DNA of 64,000 nt, from assembly GCA_016707075.1 (NCBI GenBank), contig JADJII010000002.1:310001-374000 (forward strand), given 5' to 3'. Under the pieces are notes generated by a model. It was not told where the DNA came from and did no database searches. It saw only the letters and a list, made by a program, of their open reading frames with translations. Source of the DNA: Egaibacter danicus. Its GTDB lineage: Bacteria; Pseudomonadota; Gammaproteobacteria; Burkholderiales; Burkholderiaceae_C. The position numbers and the translations under genes are program-made. Within the stretch, counting starts at the first letter, position 1; every line of letters begins with the position of its first letter. This document shows, piece by piece, positions 15,130 through 24,592 of this stretch.

Positions 15130-16011
15130 ATGCAATCCACCAGGCGAATCCCATTCACCAAAATGCAGGGTGCGGGCAACGATTTCGTCGTGCTCGACGA
15201 AACCCGTGGCCGCCTGGGCCTCACCTCCGAGCAGTACCGCTTCCTCGGCGACCGCCACTTCGGCGTCGGTGCCGACCAGATCCTGACCGTGCGCCCGTCC
15301 CCCGCGCCGGGCATCGATTTCTCTTACGTGATCCATAACGCCGATGGCAACGAGGTGGAGCATTGCGGCAACGGCGCGCGTTGTTTCCTGAGCTTTGTGC
15401 GCCAGCGGGGCCTCACGACCAAAGACGTGGTCAAGGTGCAAACCATGAACCGCGTGCTGGCGCTGCAATGGCAGCCTGATGGCCGGGTGACGGTGGACAT
15501 GGAAGCGCCGGTGTTTGATCTGGCCGCTGTACCGTTTGATCCCACTGGTTTGACGCCAGACCCCGCTGGATCATGGCAAAAATGGCCTCTAGCCCTTGCC
15601 GGATATGCACCATCAGCTAGTGTTTCTGTAGCAATTGTTTCCATGGGCAATCCCCACGCCGTGATGCTGGTGGACAATGTCGATACCGCGCCGGTGCTTG
15701 TGCAGGGCCCGCAGATTCAACAACTATCCGCCTTCCCACGTGGTGTGAACGTGGGTTTCATGCAGGTGGTGGATCGCACCCACATCCGTCTGCGCGTGTA
15801 CGAGCGCGGTGCGGGCGAAACCCTGGCTTGCGGCACTGGGGCCTGCGCGGCCGTCGTGGCCGGCATCCGTTGGGGGCTGCTGGATTCCACCGTGGACGTG
15901 CAAACCCGTGGCGGCGTGCTGACCATTTCCTGGGCGGGCGGCGCAGCGCCCGTGATGATGACCGGCCCGGCCACCACTGTCTTCCAAGGCGAGATCGATA
16001 TTCCCGAGTGA
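15130..16011 (+). CDS. dapF: Diaminopimelate epimerase
   Basis: DapF interconverts LL- and meso-diaminopimelate for lysine and peptidoglycan synthesis. The two catalytic cysteines are C79 in HCGNGARC and C234 in ACGTGACA. At 293 residues it is somewhat longer than usual; the extra length is explained by residues about 150-168 (WQKWPLALAGYAPSASVSVA), which are encoded by an in-frame copy of the dispersed element between the two halves of the enzyme. The upstream leader is very A-rich (AGAAGAAGAGAAAAACAAAAAGAG), with AAGAG as a distant ribosome site. The DUF484 gene follows after 16 bases, then xerC, the arrangement also known from gammaproteobacteria. Confidence 0.96.
   Translation: MQSTRRIPFTKMQGAGNDFVVLDETRGRLGLTSEQYRFLGDRHFGVGADQILTVRPSPAPGIDFSYVIHNADGNEVEHCGNGARCFLSFVRQRGLTTKDVVKVQTMNRVLALQWQPDGRVTVDMEAPVFDLAAVPFDPTGLTPDPAGSWQKWPLALAGYAPSASVSVAIVSMGNPHAVMLVDNVDTAPVLVQGPQIQQLSAFPRGVNVGFMQVVDRTHIRLRVYERGAGETLACGTGACAAVVAGIRWGLLDSTVDVQTRGGVLTISWAGGAAPVMMTGPATTVFQGEIDIPE
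15578..15632 (-). repeat. ~54 bp dispersed element inside dapF
   Basis: Reverse orientation, very well preserved at its left end: AAAAATGGCCTCTAGCCCTT, then ATATGCACCATCAGCTAGTGTTTCTGTAGC. It is read in frame, without stops, between the N- and C-terminal halves of DapF. Confidence 0.88.
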
Positions 16012-16027
16012 CCCACAACAAAAAACC

Positions 16028-16717
16028 ATGATGAACCATTCACTGAACAACCCCATCACCGAAGACGACATCGCCAACTACCTGGCCAATACGCCCGATT
16101 TTTTCGAGCGCCACGCCGAGCTGCTGGCTGCCGTGCACCTCACCAGCCCGCACAGCAAGCGTGCCGTGAGCCTGCAGGAACGCCAGGCCGAGATGCTGCG
16201 CGACAAGATCAAGATGCTGGAGCACCGTATCATGGACATGTTCCGCCACGGGAACGAGAACACGCTGCTATCCGACAAGATGCTGCGCTGGGCCACGTCG
16301 CTGTTCCTGAAGACTGATGTGATCGCGCTGCCCGGCCAGGTTGCCGATGAGATCCGCACGCAGTTCGCTGTGCCTCAGGTCGGCATCAAGGTCTGGGACG
16401 TGGCCCCGGCCTTTGCGCATGCCGATTTCGCGCAGGGGGTTAGTGACGACGCCAAGTTGTTCGCGTCCTCGCTGATGGAGCCTTTTTGCGGCGTGAATAC
16501 GGGCTTTGAGGCCGTGCGCTGGCTCGAAGACTCCCAGGCTGCGGTGTCGCTGGCATTGCTGCCTCTGCGCGTGGGGCCGGCGGGCAATGTGTCCCCTGCG
16601 TTTGGCATGCTGGTGCTGGCTTCGCCCGATGCGCAGCGCTTTAACAGCGGCATGGGCACCGATTTCCTGCAACACATCGCCGAGCTGGCCAGCGCCGCGC
16701 TCTCGCGTCTGAGGTAA
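16028..16717 (+). CDS. DUF484 family protein
   Basis: A 229-residue DUF484 protein (GAF-like fold). The N-terminal part EDDIANYLANTPDFFERHAE, followed by a coiled-coil segment (about residues 50-80, LQERQAEMLRDKIKMLEHRI), is diagnostic. Function is not established, but the dapF-DUF484-xerC order is widely conserved in proteobacteria. Two ATG codons open the frame (MM); the first is taken. It ends 33 bases before the xerC start, and a REP-type hairpin begins 7 bases after its stop. Confidence 0.9.
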   Translation: MMNHSLNNPITEDDIANYLANTPDFFERHAELLAAVHLTSPHSKRAVSLQERQAEMLRDKIKMLEHRIMDMFRHGNENTLLSDKMLRWATSLFLKTDVIALPGQVADEIRTQFAVPQVGIKVWDVAPAFAHADFAQGVSDDAKLFASSLMEPFCGVNTGFEAVRWLEDSQAAVSLALLPLRVGPAGNVSPAFGMLVLASPDAQRFNSGMGTDFLQHIAELASAALSRLR

Positions 16718-16723
16718 GTATTC

Positions 16724-16797
16724 GGGGTCAGATCCCGATTCAGGACAACCATGTTTCCGGAGTCAAACGGCGCCAATCGAAATCGGGCTCTGACCCC
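16724..16797. repeat. REP-like hairpin containing the xerC start codon
   Basis: 17-base arms GGGGTCAGATCCCGATT (16724-16740) and AATCGGGCTCTGACCCC (16781-16797) pair with one mismatch around a 40-base loop. The arm GGGGTCAGAGCCCGATT is a type of REP sequence I know from many beta- and gammaproteobacteria, where such repeats are tied to RAYT transposases. The loop contains the ATG of xerC at 16751. Confidence 0.85.
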
Positions 16798-17764
16798 CAT
16801 TGCGTTGTCTCCCAATGCGCTTGTTGAACGCTACCTGGAGCACGTCCGCGTCGAAAAGCGCCTGGCGCAGCGCACGGTCGAGCTGTATTCCCTGGACCTG
16901 CAAAAACTCGCCGAATTCGCCGCTGCGGCCAATGTTGACCTGCTGCAAATTCAAAACACCCACGTTCGCCGCTGGGTCGCGCAGATGCACAGTGGGGGCC
17001 GAAGCGGCCGGGGTATCGCGCTCATCCTGTCTGGCTGGCGCGGCTTTTATATCTGGCTCGGTCGTGAAGGCAAGGTTCCCAGCAATCCCGTGCAGGACGT
17101 TCGTACGCCCAAAGCGGCCAAACCCCTGCCCAAAGCCCTGAGCGTGGACGACTCGGTACAGCTGGCGAGTTTTCACTGTGATGACAACGACCCCTGGCTG
17201 GAAGCACGCGATGCGGCAATGACCGAACTGCTCTACAGCAGTGGTCTGCGCGTGGGTGAGCTGACCGGGCTGGACGCCGTGGCCAGCGGGGACGCGCGTG
17301 GCTGGGTGGACCTGGATGCGGCCGAGGCCCATGTGCTGGGCAAAGGCTCCAAACGCCGCACCGTGCCGGTGGGCAGCAAGGCCATTGCCGCGTTGCAAGC
17401 CTGGCTGGCGGTGCGCGCGCAGGGCTTGCCTGCAGCGGCCGGGGAGGGTGCTGAAAAAACCGAGACTGCGCTCTTCATCGGCCGTTACGGCACCCGCCTC
17501 ACGCCGCAATCCATCTGGCAGCGGTTGCGTCGGCGCAGCCTGCAGGCCGGGCTGGCTGCGCCCGTGCACCCCCACATGCTGCGCCACTCGTTTGCCAGCC
17601 ATGTACTGCAGTCCAGCAGCGACCTGCGAGCCGTGCAGGAACTGCTGGGCCACGCCAATATCTCCACCACGCAGGTGTACACCCGGCTGGACTTCCAGCA
17701 TTTGGCCAAGGCCTATGACGCGGCGCATCCCCGCGCCCGGCTGAAAGGGCCACGGCAACGCTGA
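16751..17764 (+). CDS. xerC: Tyrosine recombinase XerC
   Basis: XerC with XerD resolves chromosome dimers at dif. This 337-residue protein has the N-terminal SAM-like core-binding domain (about residues 22-105) and the catalytic domain with R167 (SSGLRVGEL), the GKGSKRR lysine loop near 198-201, H275-x2-R278 (HPHMLRHSF), H301 and the nucleophile Y310 (TTQVYTRLD). Family similarity begins at about residue 19 (LSPNALVERYLEHVR); the first 18 residues (MFPESNGANRNRALTPIA) are encoded by the REP-like hairpin, which therefore supplies the only good start codon. The gene is convergent with a chemoreceptor gene (8-base gap). Confidence 0.95.
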   Translation: MFPESNGANRNRALTPIALSPNALVERYLEHVRVEKRLAQRTVELYSLDLQKLAEFAAAANVDLLQIQNTHVRRWVAQMHSGGRSGRGIALILSGWRGFYIWLGREGKVPSNPVQDVRTPKAAKPLPKALSVDDSVQLASFHCDDNDPWLEARDAAMTELLYSSGLRVGELTGLDAVASGDARGWVDLDAAEAHVLGKGSKRRTVPVGSKAIAALQAWLAVRAQGLPAAAGEGAEKTETALFIGRYGTRLTPQSIWQRLRRRSLQAGLAAPVHPHMLRHSFASHVLQSSSDLRAVQELLGHANISTTQVYTRLDFQHLAKAYDAAHPRARLKGPRQR

Positions 17765-17772
17765 AGCGTTCG

Positions 17773-19446
17773 TTAGCCCAAGGTGCCTGTCCTGGGAGGG
17801 TTGAGTTCGCTGTCGTCCATTGGGGTCTGGGAACTCACGATCACCGGTTGATTTCCGGTGTAGCCGGCCATTTCACTGGACAGCTGGGCGGATGTGCCCT
17901 CCTGCCCGAGGTGAAAGGCGCCAACCACCTGCACCAGTGCCAGTGCCTGGGAATTGAGGCTTTCTGCGGCAGCAGCCATCTCCTCAACCTGCGCGGCATT
18001 TTGCTGCGTCGCCTGGTCCATGTGGGTCACCGCTTCACCAACCTGGGCAACCCCCTGGGCCTGCTCGTTGCTGGCCGCGCTGATTTCTCCCATGAGTTCC
18101 GTCACGCGGCGGATGCTGCTGACAACCTCCGTCATGGTGCGGCCAGCCTGATCGACCAGAACGGTCCCTTGATCAACACGCCCCACACTGTCGCTGATCA
18201 GTCGCTTGATTTCTTTGGCCGCGTCTGCACTGCGACCAGCCAGTGAGCGCACCTCGGAGGCCACAACCGCGAACCCGCGGCCCTGTTCGCCCGCACGGGC
18301 GGCCTCCACAGCAGCATTCAGGGCGAGTATGTTGGTCTGGAAGGCAATGCCATCGATGACGCCAATGATGTCGCTGATCTTTTTGGAGCTGTCATTGATG
18401 CCTTTCATGGTGTCTACCACCTGGGCAACAACTTCGCCGCCCTTGACCGCAACGGTGCTGGCGCTTTGCGCGAGTTGGTTGGCTTGACGGGCGTTGTCGG
18501 CATTCTGTTGGACGGTAGAGCTGAGCTGCTCCATGGAGGCGGCTGTTTCCTCCAGCGCGCTGGCCTGGTTTTCAGTGTGGGAGGAGAGGTTTTTGTTTCC
18601 CTGTGCAATCTGGGCACTGGCCGCCGCCACTTTTTCGGAGTCTGACCGCACACTGGACACCACGGAGAAGAGGCTGGCCTGCATCTGGCGCAGAGAAGCA
18701 AGCAACTGACCTACTTCATCTCGGCCGTTCACCTCGATGCGGGTAGTTAAATCACCCTGAGCTACCCTGTCCGCCAGCATGGCAGCCCTGCCAATTCCCT
18801 GTCCGATGGAGCGGCTCAACTTCCAGCCAATAAACAGGCCAAGAGCGATCATCAGTGCCAGGCTGCCGAATATGGCTGCTTTCAGCTTGTTGTACCCGGA
18901 TTTGACTTCAGTGACACTTTCATTGGAGCCGGCTCGCGCCGCTGCCGACATGGCATTGAGTGACGTGTTGATGGCGTCGAAGGTCTGCTGCGCAGGCCCC
19001 TTGAGCAGGTCCTGGGCCTCTTCGTCGCGGCGCTGGCGTGAAAACTGAACTGCTTCGCCCAGTTGCCCCAAATAGGTTTTCCATTGCGCCTCAAAGCGGT
19101 CATAAAGTTTGCGCTCTGCGTCGCTCAGAGACAGGGCCAGGTAGAGTTGCTGTTCCTTGCCCATCAGATCGGTCAGCGTACTCATCTCTTTTTCCAGGAC
19201 CTTTTTTTCGTCTTCGTTCTGCGTGAGGACGTGCCTGAACTGCACTACACGCAGGCGAGCTGCGAAGGTGTTGAATGTGCCGGAATGCTGAACGCTGGGT
19301 AGCCAGTAGCTGCTGATTTCCCTGGACTTGTCGTTGAGCATGCCCATTTCACGGATGCTGAACAAACTCTGCAGTGCGGCGAGCGCCAGTATCAGGACGA
19401 ACCCGCCCATCAGTTTCCGGCCAATTGTGATGTCGGACCATTTCAT
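17773..19446 (-). CDS. Methyl-accepting chemotaxis protein
   Basis: A 557-residue chemoreceptor: transmembrane helix 1 (about residues 12-31), a periplasmic four-helix bundle of the 4HB_MCP type with the DAE-containing helix seen in Tar-like sensors, transmembrane helix 2 (about residues 190-210), HAMP, then the signalling domain with the invariant hairpin tip IIGVIDGIAFQTNILALNAA and EVRSLAGRSADAAKEIK. It clusters arrays with CheA and CheW at the membrane. No C-terminal NWETF-type pentapeptide for CheR/CheB docking is present. The start at 19446 (MKWSDITIGRKLMGG) has GGGAG 9 bases upstream. The ligand is unknown, and no other chemotaxis genes are nearby. Confidence 0.93.
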   Translation of the reverse strand: MKWSDITIGRKLMGGFVLILALAALQSLFSIREMGMLNDKSREISSYWLPSVQHSGTFNTFAARLRVVQFRHVLTQNEDEKKVLEKEMSTLTDLMGKEQQLYLALSLSDAERKLYDRFEAQWKTYLGQLGEAVQFSRQRRDEEAQDLLKGPAQQTFDAINTSLNAMSAAARAGSNESVTEVKSGYNKLKAAIFGSLALMIALGLFIGWKLSRSIGQGIGRAAMLADRVAQGDLTTRIEVNGRDEVGQLLASLRQMQASLFSVVSSVRSDSEKVAAASAQIAQGNKNLSSHTENQASALEETAASMEQLSSTVQQNADNARQANQLAQSASTVAVKGGEVVAQVVDTMKGINDSSKKISDIIGVIDGIAFQTNILALNAAVEAARAGEQGRGFAVVASEVRSLAGRSADAAKEIKRLISDSVGRVDQGTVLVDQAGRTMTEVVSSIRRVTELMGEISAASNEQAQGVAQVGEAVTHMDQATQQNAAQVEEMAAAAESLNSQALALVQVVGAFHLGQEGTSAQLSSEMAGYTGNQPVIVSSQTPMDDSELNPPRTGTLG

Positions 19447-19537
19447 TGTCACTCGCTCCCGTTCTTGCAAACTAGTTTGAGTAATCTAACGGGTTGCACG
19501 CCAGCGAATCCAGGGAAAAGGCCGACTATTCCCCTCC

Positions 19538-19600
19538 ATGAAAACCATTCGACCGGGATAAGGCAGGGGCGCCCGGTGCATCGCCACCACCCATGGACCT
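19538..19600 (+). pseudogene. Decayed duplicate of the rlmI 5' end
   Basis: 63 bases beginning ATGAAAACCATTCG and ending CGCCACCACCCATGGACCT match the first 64 bases of rlmI (20893-20956) at roughly 80 per cent, including identical 14- and 17-base blocks. One indel and a stop codon at codon 8 (ATG AAA ACC ATT CGA CCG GGA TAA) make it non-functional. It is in direct orientation with rlmI, and the diguanylate cyclase gene lies between the two copies. The rest of the 172-base gap between the chemoreceptor and the cyclase shows nothing else. Confidence 0.75.
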
Positions 19601-19618
19601 CGTCAGCCATGAACAGGC

Positions 19619-20773
19619 TCAGACCTTTTCCCGGGCCTTGATGGTCTGCTTGTCTTCATACATGCGCGTATCGGCGCATGCCATCAGTCGGGTCAGGTTG
19701 TCGCCGTCCTGGGGGTACAGCGCCCACCCGATGCTGGCACTGGCTTTGACCTCGACGCCATCCGGGACATAGGGCCTGCTGCATTCAATTTTCAGTTTGC
19801 GGGTGATGTCGGTGAGATCGACAGGGCTTTTGATGCCCGTGCAGATGGCGACAAATTCGTCACCACCCATGCGGGCACAAAAATCACTGGCTCGAGTCGC
19901 GTCGCGCAGCCGCGCCGCAACAATCTTCAGCAGGGCATCACCAACGGCATGGCCATGGGTATCGTTCACCGGTTTGAAGTCGTTCAAATCAATCGACAGC
20001 AGGCCAAAAGCATCATCGCCACGCTGGGCCTGACTCAGGATACGCACGAAAGTCTGCTCAAAATACCGGCGATTGGGCAGGCCGGTGAGTTCGTCGTGCA
20101 TCGCCATGTGCCGCATCGACTCCTTGGTCTGCAGGTGTTCCTGCACTTCATGTTGCAGTTGCCGATTCAGCACAATGCCCTTGATTGCAGTTTGCGACGC
20201 CGTGTGCGCTTTTCGCAGGACCATGACCTGCCACGCCACGGAGATCCCAAGCATCATCAGGTAGAAGCTGTCTTGCGCCGCAACATACTGGTACAGGAAG
20301 CGCACCGTGAAAGGCAGCACGCAGGCCGCATTGATCAACAAGTAGTAAGCTGGTATCACGGCGTAACCCAGCGCGCCCATTGTGACTACGGTGGACATGA
20401 TCATGACCAGGATGGCGTGTTCGCTGTGGGAACTCGTCCCGGGCATGAAAAAGGCGGTCATCCCGTAAGTGAGTGCCACCAGGCTCCCCAGTGCAATCCG
20501 CATCCGCATGAAAGTCTGGCAGTTTTCCGAAGTGAGCCCCACGCGCTGAACGTGGCGTTCCAGCAACCAGACGAAAGAGGCCGTTGCCATCAGCACGACG
20601 CCCCACAGACCGATGTTCGCGGGTGTAACACCACCGGAAAACAGGACGGTCCCAATTAACACCCCACCAGTGGCCATGCTCACCATATTTCCGGTGGTAT
20701 GCCCAAAGAAAATGCGGACCTGGTCGAGTTGAACCTGATCTTGCAATCCGTCGGTTTCGCCGATGATGGGCAT
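19619..20773 (-). CDS. Membrane-bound diguanylate cyclase (GGDEF)
   Basis: A 384-residue protein with six predicted transmembrane helices in the first 200 residues (a MASE-type sensor not assigned to a named family), a short coiled coil, and a GGDEF domain with the intact active-site motif GGDEF (ARMGGDEFVAI). RASD five residues before GGDEF matches the RxxD inhibitory site for cyclic di-GMP feedback. It should make c-di-GMP from GTP. The start at 20773 (MPIIGETDGLQDQ) is preferred; a TTG at 20809 would add 12 residues, and neither has a clear ribosome site. The gene lies between a decayed copy of the rlmI 5' end and rlmI itself, which suggests insertion or duplication. Confidence 0.9.
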   Translation of the reverse strand: MPIIGETDGLQDQVQLDQVRIFFGHTTGNMVSMATGGVLIGTVLFSGGVTPANIGLWGVVLMATASFVWLLERHVQRVGLTSENCQTFMRMRIALGSLVALTYGMTAFFMPGTSSHSEHAILVMIMSTVVTMGALGYAVIPAYYLLINAACVLPFTVRFLYQYVAAQDSFYLMMLGISVAWQVMVLRKAHTASQTAIKGIVLNRQLQHEVQEHLQTKESMRHMAMHDELTGLPNRRYFEQTFVRILSQAQRGDDAFGLLSIDLNDFKPVNDTHGHAVGDALLKIVAARLRDATRASDFCARMGGDEFVAICTGIKSPVDLTDITRKLKIECSRPYVPDGVEVKASASIGWALYPQDGDNLTRLMACADTRMYEDKQTIKAREKV

Positions 20774-20892
20774 GCTGATGTTGTTTGGGGTGCCTGGCTT
20801 CTGTGCCAACTATACAGGCGCACTCGTTTGGTGCAGGGCAAAAAAAGAAGGGGCAGTTCCCGGTACTTCAGGCTGCAACGACAATAGAAGGC

Positions 20893-22095
<1,203 letters not shown>

Positions 22096-22186
22096 CCGCG
22101 TGCAGAATCAGGCTTGAAGAGGCCGCTAAACTCCCCACCTTCCCTGTTTGCTGTCCTGTTTCCACCAATCCACTGAAGAACCCATC

Positions 22187-23273
22187 ATGAGCCTCATTCC
22201 TGCCACCATCCTCACCGGTTTCCTGGGTTCCGGCAAAACCACGCTGCTCAAGCGCGTGTTGTCTGAGGCGCACGGCCAGAAAATCGCCGTCATCGAGAAC
22301 GAATTTGGCGAGGAAAACATCGACAGCGACATCCTCGTCTCCGAGACCAAGGAGCAGATCATCCAGATGAGCAACGGCTGCATCTGCTGCACCATCCGCG
22401 AGGACCTGCGAGGCGCGCTGCGTGATCTGGCCGAGAAAAAGCGCAAGGGTGAGCTGGACTTTGACCGGGTGGTGATCGAGACCACGGGTCTTGCCGACCC
22501 CGGCCCGGTGGCGCAGACCTTTTTCATGGACGACGAAATTGCCGAAAGCTACCTGCTGGACTCGATCCTGACGCTGGTGGACGCCAAACACGCCGCCACC
22601 CAACTCAATGACCGCCAGGAAGCGCGCCGGCAGGTGGGTTTTGCCGACCAGATCTTCATCAGCAAGACCGATCTGGTGGCGCAAGACGAGACGGATGCGT
22701 TGATGCACCGGCTCAAGCACATGAATCCGCGTGCACCGCAAAAAGCTGTGCATTTTGGCGAGGTGACGTTATCAGAAGTGTTTGACCTGCGAGGCTTTAA
22801 CCTGAATGCCAAGCTCGATATCGACCCGGATTTCCTCAAGGACGAGGATCACGATCACGCCCATGACCATGCGCACGAAGGCCATGACCACGAACATGGC
22901 GAGCACTGCGACCACCCCGCACGCTCACGATGCAGACCATGACCATGCCGGACATGGCCACCACCATCACCATGATGACGATGTGAAAAGCTTTGTGTTC
23001 AAGTCCGAAAAACCATTTGATGCGGCCAAGCTGGAAGACTTTCTGGGTGCCATCGTCAATATCTACGGGCCCCGCATGCTGCGCTACAAGGGCGTGCTCA
23101 ATATGAAGGGCACTGATCGCAAGGTGATTTTCCAGGGTGTGCACCAGCTGATGGGCAGCGATCTGGGTCCGGCATGGGGCCTGGATGAACAGCGGGTGAG
23201 CAAAATGGTGTTCATAGGCATTGATTTGCCCCAGGATATCTTTTTGCAGGGTATGGAGCAGTGCCTGGTCTGA
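22187..23273 (+). pseudogene. CobW/COG0523 metal-chaperone GTPase, broken by a one-base insertion
   Basis: The N-terminal G3E GTPase part shows Walker A GFLGSGKTTLLK, the metal motif CICC (NGCICCTI), and the guanine/Mg motifs ETTGLADP and SKTD. It ends in a His/Asp-rich metal-binding stretch. At 22915-22918 a CCCC run puts the rest out of frame: the first frame stops at 22942, while the next frame continues the His-rich stretch and the CobW C-terminal domain (VKSFVFKSEKPFDAAKLEDF) to 23273. Removing one C restores about 361 residues, the usual family length. COG0523 proteins deliver zinc, cobalt or other metals to target enzymes. It may be a sequencing error, a real mutation or, less likely, recoding. 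Confidence 0.85.
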
Positions 23274-23479
23274 ATGCCATGTTTGTCTCGCTTTTACAAC
23301 TTATGGGGTTCCCGGCAGGGAAGGCTGTACACTCGCGCGCCAGCGAAAACTCTGGTGGCAAGTCCGAGAGGGCCAGTCAAAGAGGTATAACAGTGGGCAA
23401 AAGCCGTCAGACAGAAAATGTTCGGCTCCAGTCCGTCAGCGAAGTGCATGCGCAGGCCAGTTCTGCGAGGAGACAAGAA

Positions 23480-24547
23480 GTGAAAGCCAAACCTGGAAAG
23501 GCCAAAGCGCCTTCCAAAGCGCCAGTCAAAGCCCCAAAAGTGGTGGCGAAAGCCAAGCCTGCAAAAAAAGCGGTCGCCAAACCCGCGGTCAAACCGGTTG
23601 CCAAGACCAAGCCAGTGGCAAAACATGCCGCAAAGCCGGTCTCCAAGCCTGTCAAGGTCGTGAAACCGGCGAAATCAGCGCCGGCCAAGGCGCCTGCCAA
23701 GTCTGCTGTTAAAGCCAAACCACAAAAGCCGGTGGCCAAAGCTGCTGTAAAACCTGTGAAAGCGCCGCCGGCTAAAACCGTGAAAACGGCAAAAACCGCC
23801 GCTGCTGCCAAACCAGTCGTACATAAAGAACCGAAAGGGAATGTGAAGGAATCCACCGTAAAAGTTAAGCCGGTCGCGGCGGCCGTGGCCGCCCCAGTGC
23901 CGAGGGCGGCACCCGCCCCCATGCCGGCAGTCAGCCCGGTTGTGCCCCCGAAAGCGGGACGTCCGTCGTCGCGCCTTGCCTCGTTAACCGTACCCTCCAT
24001 GGCGCAATCGGTGGCATCCACTGCCGCCAAGGCCAGTTACACCCAAACCATGTCGTCCCCGTTGATCGTTCCTCCGCTGCCTTCCGCCGTCAAGAAAGAC
24101 CCCAAGCTGGCCAACAACTGGAAAACAAAGCCCGCGACCCAATTGACCGACGCCGAGCTGATGGCCATGCCGGATTCGGAGTACATGAACGATGTCCAGA
24201 TGGCAGCATTCAGACAAAAGCTGGTCGTCCTCAAGCAGGACATCCTGAGCAGCGCGGGTGAGACCACCGAACATCTGCGGGAAGACACCGTTGTGGTGCC
24301 CGATCCGGCTGACCGCGCCACGATCGAGGAAGAGCATGCTCTTGAGTTGCGTACGCGTGACCGTGAGCGCAAGCTGCTCAAGAAGATCGAGCAGTCGATT
24401 GCCCGCATTGACGCAGGGGATTATGGCTATTGCGACGAAACCGGCGAACCTATTGGTGTGGGCCGCTTGCTGGCCCGCCCGACAGCCACTCTGTCGCTGG
24501 AAGCGCAGCAGCGCCGGGAACTCAAGCAGAAAATGTTTGGGGATTGA
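23480..24547 (+). CDS. dksA: DksA-type RNA polymerase regulator with Lys/Ala/Pro-rich N-terminal extension
   Basis: The last 130 residues are a DksA: coiled-coil with the tip motif PDPADRA, the hinge ELRTRDRERKLLKKIE, and the zinc-finger region GYCDETGEPIGVGRLLARPT. Only one of the four canonical zinc-binding cysteines is present, as in the zinc-independent DksA forms known from alpha- and betaproteobacteria. DksA with ppGpp reprogrammes transcription in starvation. The first 225 residues are an extreme Lys/Ala/Pro/Val repeat (KAPVKAPKVVAKAKPAKK), like histone H1-type tails, so the protein probably also binds nucleic acid. GTG at 23480 is chosen because GAGGAG lies about 8 bases upstream; GTG at 23393 is another option. 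The 206 bases upstream hold no other gene. Confidence 0.88.
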   Translation: MKAKPGKAKAPSKAPVKAPKVVAKAKPAKKAVAKPAVKPVAKTKPVAKHAAKPVSKPVKVVKPAKSAPAKAPAKSAVKAKPQKPVAKAAVKPVKAPPAKTVKTAKTAAAAKPVVHKEPKGNVKESTVKVKPVAAAVAAPVPRAAPAPMPAVSPVVPPKAGRPSSRLASLTVPSMAQSVASTAAKASYTQTMSSPLIVPPLPSAVKKDPKLANNWKTKPATQLTDAELMAMPDSEYMNDVQMAAFRQKLVVLKQDILSSAGETTEHLREDTVVVPDPADRATIEEEHALELRTRDRERKLLKKIEQSIARIDAGDYGYCDETGEPIGVGRLLARPTATLSLEAQQRRELKQKMFGD

Positions 24548-24592
24548 GTTAATCTACCGACTTGCTGACACCCTTCCTCCAACCTCTCACGC

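Noticed and set aside
22187..23273. Programmed ribosomal frameshifting in the CobW gene
   Set aside because: No slippery heptamer, stimulatory structure or internal ribosome site is evident; three other single-base frameshifts in the window favour error or decay.
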